DNA of 64,000 bases from Pseudomicrostroma phylloplanum (taxonomy: Eukaryota; Basidiomycota; Exobasidiomycetes; Microstromatales), in NCBI GenBank assembly GCA_039545275.1, contig BCHS01000006.1:909802-973801 (forward strand). The letters are read 5' to 3'. A model generated the notes under the pieces. That model saw only the letters and a list, made by a program, of their open reading frames with translations, was not told the DNA's origin and did no database searches. Positions 21,762-33,295 of this stretch are shown here, in pieces (position 1 is the first letter of the stretch; every line of letters begins with the position of its first letter). A program made the position numbers and the translations under genes.

Positions 21762-23266
21762 GGTCGGCCCTTCCCTCTGATCGGCTGGCCCGGTCAGAGC
21801 TCTTCGCTTTCATCGCACTGTGTTTGCTTGCTTTCTTGGTTCTCAATGATGGTTTTACCCAATACAGACGTGTTCCTTGTCCTTCTGCGCCTGTTGCGTG
21901 CATTCGAGGAGACCAATTCAAGCGCCGCTCAGACCAGCCCCTGTTCACTCCCTCTTTTCCGTATGCCTCATCTAGCGCGTCCAGCACTGAGCACTCCTCA
22001 ACACCTTGTATGACTACTTCTGCTCCTCCCTGCTCCTCAGGCGTACTCTTTCACGTTCGCACGCTCAACGTTCGTAGCTGACAGCGGCAAATGTCGGCGG
22101 AGAGCGAGCTCGCTCCACTGCTCCCACGAGAGGAGCGGAACCAGGCTGCCTCGTAGGTCCCTCTCGCTGCCTCACTCGCATGGCGCTGTGAGGAGGTTCC
22201 CTCTCCCGAGCGGGTTTCCAGCCTCCTGAGAGGTCCAGGCTCAGGGCTGTAGGCTGCAAGGTACTCACGACAGAAGTCGTCTAGCATCGGCGATGGGCCG
22301 GTGCAGGAACTCTCGCCACCTTGTGCTTGAGAGAGGGAGAGCTGCCTTCCGACCCGAGTGCGAAATCTTCCCGCACCTCTGCGGCCCTCTGCGGCTATTG
22401 CAATTGCCCCTCGTCCCGTCTTTACCCGTCCGGTTGAACCATCACACCGACGTCTTGCCTATCAATGCTGGCGCCAAGAATGCATAGGACCATGCTTCTC
22501 GTTGCGGAGAGCCAATGTTGGATGCGCCGAGGACCCGATCGGACACGCCTGCAGCAGCTCTGGGCTGCGCCACCCATCTATCCATCTACCACAGCTTCCA
22601 TTTTCCCCTCAGCTCTGACAGCAGCGGCAGCATGTAACAAGACTCGAGCAAGAAGCGGCAGAGTCACCCACAGCCCCGAAGGGTAGGAACGCCTACCGCT
22701 CTAGACCGGACATCGGGGGCTGTCGGTGAAACGTCCGTCTAGAGCAAGAGCAGGACTACTACCAATGGGCAAAGGACACACCCTCTGTGCCCGCCTTTGA
22801 CAGAGAACCCGAAAAGAGGCGGAGCAAGGTGCGCCACTTGTCCGCTGCGTGGCGCCCTAGGGCACTGCAGCAGTCGCCCCTTTATCGTCCATCTATCTGA
22901 TTAAGAGCGATTCTGAGTTGCAGAGCCGCTGCTCACGCGACGGAGGGAGGATAGCCAACGGGTGATTTGCAGCCACACGGGAAGCTCCTTCGAACTACAC
23001 CTACACGAGCGATATTGTGGCGCACTCCGAAGTCGGCGAACGATGAGTGTCGCAGAAGATCCTCCTCTCGTCCATCAAGGAGGACACCGAGCGGCGAAGA
23101 GCCCGCTTGGCTGCCAGAGCCCTCTGTTTCGGGCGATTGCTGAATTGAAAAGTACATAAGACTTCAATGTCTTCGCAGTCGAAAAACTCTCAGCTTCTTC
23201 TTCAGAGCACATCCGTTCCTTCCTCGCTTCCTCTTCCTCACCCCCTCCCACTCTACCCGCTTCACA
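21762..23266. other. 1.5-kb intergenic region with two inverted repeats
   Basis: No convincing protein or tRNA gene on either strand. It contains a pair of adjacent hairpins at 22682-22744 and, nearer the transporter gene, one GATAA on the minus strand (about 22882-22887). GATA factors of the Urbs1/Sre1 type repress siderophore transport genes in fungi, so this single site may matter, but one site is weak evidence. Confidence 0.5.
22682..22744. repeat. Adjacent hairpin and inverted repeat
   Basis: First a perfect 6-bp stem GGTAGG/CCTACC with loop AACG (22682-22697), then directly CTCTAGACCGGAC paired with GTCCGTCTAGAG (22699-22711 and 22733-22744) with one bulged base and a 21-nt spacer. Could be a dyad for a regulator or a folded transcript. 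Confidence 0.6.
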
Positions 23267-25457
23267 ATGGCCAGCGCTCCCGTCGCCAACGCGCCGCTGC
23301 AGCAGCTCACGACCCAGAAAATGGTTGAGAGTACCCACAACCCCAGTGAGGGATTGGTTGACCTCGACAACAAGGAGAGGAGCGACTCCATCAGTGCTGC
23401 CTCTGTTGGCGAAGCCACTCAGCCTCACCTGTCCAAGGAAGGTCAAGACGCTGAGTTTGTGCCTGCGGGCATCAATCGAATCGGTGCTTTCTATTCGATC
23501 TTTGGAAAGTCATGGTTGCTCTGGTCTTTCTGGGGCGCATTCACCCTCTGGGGTTTTGCCATGGCTCTAAGCTCCAACACTACCTACCTTTGTGAGTTCC
23601 ATTCGAAATGACAACATCCTGGAAGCTGTAAACTTTTGAATTCTTGTACTGATGGCGCTCTATAATTTTCCTAAACCGTATGGCAGACCTCTCGTTTGCT
23701 ACCTCCGCATATGTATCCAACAACCTGCTGTCGACCATTGCTGTCGTTGCATCCATTGCCTCGGCTGTCTCACAGCCATTCTGGGCCAAATGGGCTGATC
23801 TTTGGTCCCGACACTGGGCTCTCCTGGCCTCTCTCTTACTCTATGTGCTGGGCTACCTCATGACGGCTGCCTCTTCCAATGTCAACACTGTAGCGGCTGG
23901 ACAAGTCATCTATACCATCGGAAGCGCTGGACTTACCTTCATGCAATCGCTGATCATCGGAGACCTGACCTCTTTGCGATACCGAGGCTTCGTCAACGGT
24001 GCCATCACCCTTCCGTACATCTTGTTCGCCTTCGTCGCCAGCGAGATCTACTCGGCTCTGGGAGAGAACAACTGGAGGTGGGGAGTGAGTACCATCGTCG
24101 GGCGAATGTATTACCCGAGATCCAACATGCTCACGAATGCTCTCACCGGCACTGTCTCCATTTGGACACTCCAGTACGGCATGTTCTGCATCATGATGCC
24201 TGCTTGCCTGGCCCCGATCGTCGGCCTTATCCTCTGGGCCGACATCAAGGCCAAGAAGAGTGGTGGTGGGTACAGAATCGCTCAGACGTCTTCATTGACT
24301 CTGTCTTTGGCGTCGATCCTTCTCACACCCTTTACTTTCTGCCACGCGCGCCCACAGTCCTCTCCATCACTGCGTCTTCCATGCGCCACCAAGTTGGATT
24401 GGCGGGTGAGACAGCCATGCCCTCGCAGTGGGCTCGTATCAAGAGCGCTGTAGTGCGTACAGACGCGTTCGGTCTACTCCTACTAGGATTCTCGTTCGCC
24501 ATGCTGCTGTCTCCGCCTACCTTGGTGGCTACAGCCAGCGGTGGTTGGGCAAACCCCTCGATGATCGCCATGATGACCTGCGGAGGCGTCTTCTTCTTGG
24601 CATTCCTCGCTTGGGAGTGGAAGGGTGCCTCGTATCCTCTGATGCCGACCCGAGTGCTCAACAGGACCTTCTTGATGTGCGTAGGCATCAACTTCTTCTA
24701 CTTCATGTCCGCTTACCTCAACGACACCTACTGGACGGTCTGGCTTTACGTCGTGACGGACTACAACGACAGAGGCTACAGCTACCTGCTCCAGACGGAG
24801 ACCGTTGCGCTTTGCCTCTTCGGTACCATTGGTGGCCTCATCCAGCTCTTCTGGGGCAGGTACAAGTACCTCCAGATCGTCGGCTTGGCGACTCGATGCA
24901 TCGGTGGCGGTATCACCTACTACCAAGCAGCGTCTGGCGATGTCACCACGGCCACGCTCGTCATGGGCAAACTCCTTCTGTATGCTGGTGCTGGAATCTC
25001 AGCGGTAGCTACCATCACCGCTTCACAAGCCTCTGTCAAGCACAAGGACCTCGCCCTGGTCATTGCTCTCCTCTCCCTTTGGACTAGCATTGGAGGAGCT
25101 GTTGGCCAAGCTGCCGTCGGTGCCATCTGGACCAAGAACCTGCCCATGTATCTCGCCGAGTACGCTCCTACTCTCTCGGCCGACGAGATCTACAACATCG
25201 CTTACGATCAGTACGCCGCTCACGATGCTGAACCAAGAGCCGAAGTCATCAGGGCGTTCAACGCGAGCTACAAGGATTGCAGTCTCCCAGCCCTGATCAT
25301 TATGTTCGTTCCACTTGTCCTCAGCTTGTTCATGACCGATTACAAGTTGGACTCTCGACACAACGTCGAGGAGGAGAAGGTCATTGCCGTCAAGCCACAA
25401 GCCGAAGTGGACCAAGAGTTGCGGGAACGCCAGCAAAATCAGGCACAGTACCCTTAA
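23267..25457 (+). CDS. MFS siderophore-iron transporter (ARN/SIT type)
   Basis: Four exons fit: 23267-23591, 23687-24084, 24175-24265, 24358-25457, for 637 residues. A hydrophilic 75-residue N terminus is followed by about 14 membrane spans, as in the DHA3-like siderophore:H+ symporter family. Helpful motifs: SFATSAYVSNNLLSTIAVV, QPFWAKWADLWSR, FMQSLIIGDLTSLRYRGF and SIGGAVGQAAVGAIWTKNLP, and the late loop with YAPTLSADEIYNIAYD. Such carriers import ferric siderophores (for example ferrichrome types) at the plasma membrane. Substrate cannot be told. Intron 2 is exactly 90 nt and has no stop in frame, so its retention would insert 30 residues at a membrane loop. No siderophore synthesis gene is next to it. 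Confidence 0.88.
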
Positions 25458-25820
25458 GCATCATGCGCTTTTGTGGACCCTCGGAGGCTGCGTGAGTTAA
25501 GAGGGGTATGATTGGCAGCATCGGAGGCAATCTCGCACCTAAAGTGGGCCAAAACGAGGCGGACGGCACACGATGAGTGGTCCTGACATTCGGTTTGCCC
25601 GTGAACAAATGGCACAAGCATAGCCATCGCGCCCCTCTGGACCCCTCTTTGTAAGACATCCCCCTCCCTTTTTCGTTGTTGAATCTATTTGTATTGCGAC
25701 TCTGGTCTGAGGTTTGATCGCTGCTAATAAACCTTCGTCTCCGCTCGATTCCCGGCAGCGCGACTCGTTCCTCATCCTCGAGCTGCCTCTCCCTCTCTAT
25801 CATCTCTTCCTGGAGCTGTA
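25458..25820. other. 3' flank of the transporter gene
   Basis: No independent gene recognised. A minus-strand helical frame (EEMIERERQLEDEERVALPG, about 25740-25815) could be a last exon of the decayed HNH-like gene. Confidence 0.4.
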
Positions 25821-27850
25821 TCATGTAGTGAACAATGGGTGCGTCGCTGGTGCAACAGATTGAGCCCCGTCATAAGGGGCCGAACAAGTCCGCGGATTAG
25901 TCGTCACCCGGTTAATTTGGGCCAGGGAGGCGAGGGCGAGAGGGAGTCCTGCGCCCAATGTATGGCGATACATTATTCCGGTGACCATAAAGCCACGAAT
26001 GCGTCCCACAAGGTGTTGCTTCAACGCCTTCTTGTGTCTGCCGCAGAGTCTCAATATTTTTGTGACCCAAGCCTCGACTACAGCAAGGGACATCGTCGCT
26101 TGATCTACTCGTGATCGCGCTGGAGGGGCGAGCAGACCCTGTTCGTTGATATTCAGGACTCGTTCTGCTCTCAGGCGCCTGATGATCACGAGAGCCTGCT
26201 GATGGGTATGCCAGAATCTGATCGGGTTGCATCCAGCGTCGATGAGTTGGATGTTGTCTTGCGCGTACGTCCGTCTGTTCTTCCGCGGATGTATCGCATC
26301 AAGTGCTAGTAGTGCAGCGGGCACGGTGTGAGGACCGTAGGGTGCTGTAGACGCCTCCGTGATCAACTGCACTCGACAGTATGCGCACCGAGGGTCTCGA
26401 GCAAAGGACTCGCATATCCACGGATACAGTCGCCGGCACTCTGTCCGATATGAGGGGTCGTCCTACGAGATGCCTAGTCGGGCGAGGGCGGCCCGAGCCT
26501 TTGTTTCCTGCGAGGATGAGCCAAGGCAGCATCTTTGGACGAACGACCTTTCCAGTCATTGAACCCTTTGGACCAGTGACACCTCACCTGGGTTCTAGAG
26601 GTTGGTGTTTAGGGTTGGGAATGGCTATTGTGTTTGTTCCGATTGATTGGTCCTGCCTCCCCTCTCGATCGGTTGGCGTCATCTGGGTCAACATATCAGA
26701 GAGGCAGATGCCGAAGGACGAGACAAGACCGGTATCAAGGAGCAGGATAGTATTGACCAAGGCCTCGAAGATAGACTGGTCCGATACGCCTGCCCAATCT
26801 TTCGCCAGGGGTACATCGTATGCCTCCAATGGGGTACATCGTATGCCTCCAATGTCAGCAAGACGATCAGATAGAGCGCCTGATTCCGAGTGTAGTGCAA
26901 GGCGACGATGGTGGCTACCTCATCGGGGCTTACAGAGTCCAGAGCCTTTGTCAAGGCCATGATGATTTGGTTGAACAGGTTCGTGAACTTGAACGGCGAG
27001 ATCTCGCTGGGCTTGATGTTCTGTGCAGCCCAGGCGAAATCGGGAAGGAGGATGTGGCGAGTCACGGTGAGGCCATCGTCATGAGCTGTGGTCGCTGCAC
27101 GCTTGATGTCGACGAGCTATCTGACAGCCGATGCGTGAGGTCGGAGGGACAAGATCTGCAGGACAGAAGGCGAGGGGCGAGTCAACATTGGCGACGATGA
27201 GGTGTGGATCAGCTCAATATGCCTCACCATCTCCTCTAGCTCTTCGAAAGTGGCGCGAGACGCGAGAGAAGTAAGCTTTTCCGGGACATCGGAGGCTGAC
27301 ACGTCGCGGAAGCCAGACTCCACCACCTTTCCCCAGTAGAACTTGCCTGCTTCTGAGCATGTGCCCTGGATCGTGGAAAGCCAGCCCTTGGACCTGGTCG
27401 CATCTTGCTGAATGCTATGTTCGACTTGAACTATGACGCACAAGGCGACGAGCGAGAGGTACATCCTCCTGCGCTCTTTCCAGCTCGGACCTCCACGTAT
27501 TTCCCCGAGGTTGTCCGATAGGGTCAGAAGATTCGTCCCAGGCAATGGGATCACGGGCAGGTTGCTGATGTTGAATGTTGGCGCGTCGAAGTCAACTTCA
27601 GCGGCCACCAGTTGAGCACCTAGATAGAGACCAATGTCCGTCTTCTGAGACTGGCCATTCGCAAAAGCCGTACCTTCGACTGCAGGGGGGTACAGCAGCG
27701 AAAGGTCCATTGGTCCTTGTCTAACCGAGAATCCCCTTGGAGGAGAAGGAAGGGGCCAGCCGATTCTTCCGAAGCTCTGGCCATCGATGTACTCGGTAAT
27801 ACTTGGGTGATGAGGGCCCGCTTGAAGAAATTGCAGTGGAGAATTGGCAA
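25821..27850 (-). pseudogene. Broken gene with HNH-like zinc-binding segment
   Basis: Exons can be followed on the minus strand: about 27850-27228, 27116-26588, 26547-25821, with GT..AG introns whose phases agree. Two lesions interrupt it. An exact 23-bp tandem duplication (26808-26853) shifts the frame in exon 2, and an in-frame TAG about 26464-26466 follows LARLGIS and precedes DDPSYRTECRRLYPW. After the stop comes FARDPRCAYCRVQL, later LDAIHPRKNRRTYAQDN and IQLIDAGCN: a CxxC, a D-x-I-x-P, a Y-x-x-DN and a CN, as in HNH nuclease-type folds. A further VTGIM..LASLAQINR may be a second such half. The 5' end is unclear. Function of the ancestor is unknown; an alternative is a live gene with unusual splicing. 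Confidence 0.5.
26808..26853. repeat. Exact 23-bp tandem duplication
   Basis: Two perfect copies of a 23-bp unit starting GGGGTACATCG. Removing one copy joins two open frames of the HNH-like gene (LLTLEAYDVP to LAKDWAGVSD), so the duplication is recent enough to be unmutated and is frame-breaking. Confidence 0.95.
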
Positions 27851-29400
27851 AAGTTATCAAGGGGCATGACGGCATTGGCAATCGCCGGCCTGTTTCCTTA
27901 CGGCGCTGTACTTTGCAAATCGCCTCTGGTCCATGGATTGTAGAATTGACACCTTGCACCGCTCTCCTCGAAGTGCGAACTCGTATACAGGGCAATGACA
28001 GAAGACGCCGTACCACGTCTCTCTGATCATGTGACCTTGCAAATAAACTGGAAACGATACAGAGAAGGTGAGCACGACCTCTCGTTCTGTTTAGCAGGCG
28101 GTCTGCCGCGTGCTGGCCGTCTCCGATGTGCAAAGCACACGAGAAGAGGAGGCATTGCGATTGGGCCATTGTCCTTCCGAAGGCTGAACGAATGCTCGTG
28201 GGCAGCCCATATGCCTTCTCAAATGCCTTTGCTCTTGAAGACGCCATATGCCTATCGGTGAGAACAAGAAAGTAGGGAAGGAAATGAGAGTAGGTAGCAG
28301 AGGAGCAAATCAGTACAGGGGAGAGGTCATGCGGTAACGTTGATGAACCTTCTGAACAACATACCACAAGAAGAGAAGTGTCGACCATAAAAGTCGACCA
28401 TAGAAGTCAACAGAACGTGGGGTACTGTGATGTCTTCTGTAGCTACGGAGGGGTCCAGTTTCACTGTGGCGCTTCTCAAGCAGTCCAACAGCGCCGTCTG
28501 GTACGCCTCCGCGCATGTGATACGTTGTTGTTGATTACGACTCGCTGGTACTCGAAGAGCAAGCGAGTCGTTACGGTCGTGTGGATATATGGTGGTCAGG
28601 TGGGAGGGTAAGGGCAAATGTAGGAGCGTGAGACATGGGGATGTTCTAGCACAGTCTGCCTCACGCCCCATCGGGTGCGCGGCGACGAGGTCGACCGACG
28701 ACGGCAATAGATTGCACGGGCGGGTATGATGCCCCCGTGCGCCCTGACGCGCGGTCCCTTGTGCTCCGCTCCATTGCCTGACTTCCTCGCTGCACAGATG
28801 CACTACTGCCAATGTGCTTGGCAGTCCGACAGTCACCAGTAGTCGTTCCCTTCGTCGTCCCTCGTCGCCCGTAAACGCTTCTCTTCTTCGTATACTTTCG
28901 GGGAGGGTCAGGGGACTCGCCATCGCTCCTCAATATCATCTCCCTCTTGCCAGAAGCTACCGTGGGCCCCAGAGCTAACAACAGGAAAGACGACTTTTCG
29001 CAAGACAGGGCCCTCGACTCACTGACCTCACCCGAGGATCCCCTAGATGCAGAGGTTGTATCATCGCCCTCGCACATACACCTCAGCAGCCTACGGACTC
29101 CCAAGCAACCAGCGGCTCACCTGATCTTCCGCGGGCCTCTATGCAGCTACCTGAGACCTGCTTCTTCCCCGGTCCTGGAAAGGCGTATACATGCACCTAC
29201 CTACGACGGCCACTGGCCCGCACCACCACAAGCACTTGACCTACCTCTATCCTTGTCCTGAAGAGGCCCCTGTGCAAACACCTACGACCTACCACTTACC
29301 CTCGCTTTGAACAGACCCCTTGTTCTCGACAAGCCTCTGCGCAGCCAGTCACGACGGGCCCATCTCAGCAAGCGGGCTCAGAAAATCGTCGGACCGTCAG
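27851..29400. other. Unresolved region, possible 5' exons of the broken gene
   Basis: Short minus-strand frames occur, for example one with AYQTALLDCLRSATVKLDP near 28450 that could be an exon, but no start or splice chain could be fixed. A near-direct repeat (gtcgaccata / gtcgaccata) lies at about 28380-28402. No known domain seen. Confidence 0.35.
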
Positions 29401-31704
29401 GGCGAAAGGCATAAGGGCAAATGCGAAGATTGAATCACACATGATACAAATTCACTTCGATCAGATCGAGTCTCAAATACATCTGGAAACGTGGAATGCC
29501 ACTGTGGCCATCAGAGACCTGCCTCTCACTGAATAGGATGAAGGCTTCATCTTATGGTAAGGATCCATGGTCGAACCGCTTGCTGTGTATCGGTTACTGA
29601 GCCCACGGCGTCGACGCTTCATACTATCACCGCAGGAGTTTTTCGCCACTTCATGACAACTGCTAGGCTGAAGCACAAGATCCAAATCAAATATTTATGG
29701 CCTACGCCTTGCTCCCGCTGATCATCATCTCGGAAGACTGCCGATGATCTCAAAGACTCCTAAGCCAAGTGGGAAGAGACTTTACGTGGGAAGCTGTCTA
29801 GGGACAACCGCATCCATGTGTTCTCAGTGTGGATGTCGTCGAGTCACGGGCTCGAGACAGGAGTACCTACAGTACCGCCGGAAGGCCACCCGGCTGCTCG
29901 ACAGGACCTCGAAATTGCCATTTTAGGACCTGAAGACCTTGGTGAGCATCGAGGAAGCACGGACTTGGTAATTACACCCTCCATTGACGACCTTGAAAGA
30001 GTTTTTTCCACACATGGGTGGCATGCACATGCACCGTAGCTTTATAGAGAATCTCCCCAGCGCCTGGGTCTGCATCTCTTTGCCTCCCGGTGACTCCGCC
30101 GGCGACGTGAGTCAAAAGAGGAGGTGGACGACGCGGTCAGACGAAGGAGCGGTCCGGGTGTTCATGTCGCCATGGCTGTCACAAAGATGACGGTGTGAGC
30201 GTTGCATTCCTTTTTCCTATCTCTTCCAATCACCTCTGCCCTACCAGCAATCGAATCTCATTTCTCGCCCGCAAGCTCGATTCCTGTGTACAGTACTGTA
30301 CATCGTCGACAAGACAGATTGATCTGATACTGTCTTCAGGACAGCGTGGAATAACCAGAAACTGGCGACAGCCTAGCTACCAACTCATGACCACGACCTT
30401 GATACCGTAGTTGATCATGAGCCTGCGGCTCACCGATTAGTGCTTTGTTCCGTTCTTCAGACACTCAGCGTGATGGGAGCTGAGTCGAGGTACGCTGCAG
30501 TTCTGACTGTGCTTACACAATTGTCGCACTGTTCTCCTACAACAAACGTCGGTGTGACATGGAAAAATTGGTCAATGATGATAGCTGTCAGGAACCTGAT
30601 CAAACAAGGTACGGTATCATCGAGCCGTGCCATCCGGGACAGTCATCCTCACAAGACAGCCGTCTCGCTTCTTCCTCGGCACGAAAGTGGCGGCAGCACC
30701 TGCAACAAACCGGCAGAGGTGGAAACTGCTTGATGCTTCGAATTCGAATTCAGCCTGTACAACTGAGTGAGGAAGAGAGTACCCCGCTTTGCGCCGCTTG
30801 ACAGCCGGAAGAGTGCATGTCGCATAAGGCACGCAAATTTACGGAATAAATGAGTGACATTGTCCGACAGTTGCATTATCACTGCAGCGTCTGCGACTTT
30901 CTGCTCAGCAATTTAGTGACAGTTGCACTCAGTCGCGTAAAGATCATATCAAAGACAGGGGATCCTCCGCGAGGGCCGTACCGGTACTCTTTTGCATGCC
31001 TGCTATCGTTTTGCGACCTCCCGACTCTCTGTTGCGACTCAAAGACCAGTTGTTGCACACAGCGCCTGAATTCGCTGCTGCAATGGGTACAGTACAGTGA
31101 AGCGCACAAAGTAGGGGTTCTTGCACAGCCAACTGCGTGAATACACGCCAGTGACATAAAATCCACCAAAGGTGCGGTGAAATGGCGCTCCTGCGTATTC
31201 TGCAGCTCATCTTCCGCTGGCAAATGTCCAATTTTCCTCCCCTCCTCTGCGCTGTGATCTTCCATATTCTTTGTCTCCAACTCATCAGCATGATGGTGAA
31301 TGCTCAGGTGTATGAGCGTCCACGATGGTCTCGTCCTTCCGGACAACTCTGCCATGAAACCTCACATGGTTGCCGCCGTGCTGTCGTTGAGCTTGTCTGT
31401 ACGGTGGTCAATGGGCAGACGATGCGTGCCTATGTTTTGTCCGCCAACACGTCCTTTCATTAAGCGAAGAACCCACTGGCAGAGTCGGATTCCGAGTGTA
31501 GAGAAACTGAAAAGCAAACTTATGACCGGCATCGCAGATACAGTACTGTAGGTACTTCGCTCGCCATTTGCCTCTAGACAAATGTCGTACAGTACGCTCC
31601 ACTTTGGCCGCCACAATTGGAATTTGGCAGTCTGCCTGGCACTTGGTCAATCTGACAGTGAATCACGAGCCACATCGATTCAGACGTTACAGCGGTGCAA
31701 TACA

Positions 31705-31820
31705 GTTGAACCTGCAAGCTGCCAAAGTTAGGTGTGTCAGCTGAATTCGTGCCTCCCCGCTAGATTTTGCGCTACCTGGCTGGCCAGAACCGAGTGGCAA
31801 AAGGAGTAGCTTCCTCAGGC
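31705..31820. repeat. Diverged dispersed repeat, copy 1
   Basis: Shares with copy 2 the blocks gaac-tgca-gctgccaaa, gctaga-tttg, cacctggct-like and agaaccgagtg-g-aaaggagta-cttc in the same order and orientation. Confidence 0.5.
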
Positions 31821-32257
31821 ACACCGCTCTTGTGATTCGACGCTGCTTCCCTGACGGTATGATGCAGGGCATTCGACTTGCAGAGCGGTCACGACCCAGA
31901 TAGCTTCGAAATCATTGATGCAAAGTCCTCTTGGTCTGCAATGAAAAGGTTCAGCGTCAAATTTGCACCTTACTGTAGCTTATTTCGTTGCAACAGCTCC
32001 ATTGTCTTGCTCACTTAAGCTGTTTTGAGGCGCAGTGGCTGGTTTCAATTCATTTACATTGATGGACTGTAGACGGCCTCGTTGATTACAGCTGATTACA
32101 GCCATTCCATCCTTTTTTCACTCATTTTAGCCATTTCAGGCTCAAAATGGCAGTCTGATCAAAAGTGTGCCAGCTTGCCTCGCATTTTGACCATCAGATT
32201 TTGAGATCAAGCCACAATTGGGGCAAATTCAGGCAATAGAGCAGCGTCATGCGGCTA

Positions 32258-32375
32258 CTTTGGAACATGCATGCTGCCAAAATATTTTTGTCATGGCTAG
32301 AATTTGGTTCACCTGGCTCAATTTGGCTGCAGCTGGCTAGAACCGAGTGAGGAAAGGAGTATCTTCGAAGGTTGT
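32258..32375. repeat. Diverged dispersed repeat, copy 2
   Basis: About 550 bp from copy 1 and in the same orientation. Matching blocks include gctgccaaa, gctagaattt and gaaccgagtgaggaaaggagta, with indels between them. Parts also resemble gagtgaggaagagagtacc near 30763. Confidence 0.5.
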
Positions 32376-33295
32376 TGTTGGACACCGGCGCTACAGAAAT
32401 AGTGTTTTACTGTACGACATTGGTATAGGCGCCGTCGAATTTGCTGCACTTTGTCGGTGCTTCACTGCGAATTTTGACCAGACGAAGCGTCTTCGTAAAC
32501 GGACAGATGGATGCGTGAAGTCACAGCAAAGTCTACAGTAGGGTACAGTACGACCCAGCAAGAGATGTGTCTTTGGACTTACCAATTGCAATGGCTGTAC
32601 GGTACGGTACCATGGCGAAGGCTTTGTTACTGTAACAGCACGACGTGAAGTATTGCATCTTTTTCGGCAGTACAGCATAGAGTAGTACAGCCAGGCTCAG
32701 GTACAGTACAGTGCAACATTGAGGTCAAGGTGAGCGGGCTGCCTGTGGCAGCCCCTACACAGGTGAGGAAGCACACGGGCATGGTAGTGCACACGATACT
32801 GAGGTACTGTACTCAGGAGGCGGAGTAGCGACAGTACCCCACCATGCAAGGGGATGCGCGACGCTTAGGATAGGTTGATACTGGATTGCACTATGAGGAG
32901 AGACAGCATCGGGCAGTCTGCAAAAAAAGTGCCAAATACTACAGCACAGTGCAGCACAGCGGGAATGGCGCAGCATTCGTTCAGCAAGTCTTTGGCAGTG
33001 TTCCTGAGCTTCGGCGAGAATCACACGTGACTCCCTGGACGGACTTGTTGAGGGTGAAAAAAGCTCTACGGCCACAATCTCAACGTGGTCATATGGCATC
33101 AGTGTAACAGCCCAGCTGTTCACGCCATGAAGGGATTGCAGTACATTGAGAAAGCGCAAATACCGCAATTGTGTGCTTTACTGCACTCTACAGTACTGTA
33201 TCCCTTTTCGTACTCTAGCCCGTCGAAATCGGACCTCATCGGCGTACGCAGCTCTCGCCCGTTCTAGAGCCCTCTTTTGCTGCCCTCGCTGACAT

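Larger units (their letters stand above)
29401..33295. other. Gene-poor, AT-richer island with repeat motifs
   Basis: No frame here has the length, coding bias or motifs of a gene. The stretch is visibly richer in A and T than its flanks and carries many TACAGTAC/TACTGTAC words and two diverged copies of a repeat. This is what relics of transposable DNA look like, though no transposase, reverse transcriptase or terminal repeats can be named. Confidence 0.55.

Noticed and set aside
25739..25765. Possible tRNA T-arm (gctcgattcccggcagc)
   Set aside because: The B-box-like stretch has no A box, anticodon arm or acceptor stem at the right distance on either strand.
26884..31505. Shared 14-mer gattccgagtgtag at two places
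   Set aside because: A 14-bp match is expected by chance several times in a window of this size.
29401..33295. CRISPR or LTR-type array
   Set aside because: Repeated words are short, irregularly spaced and without unique spacers or paired long terminal repeats.
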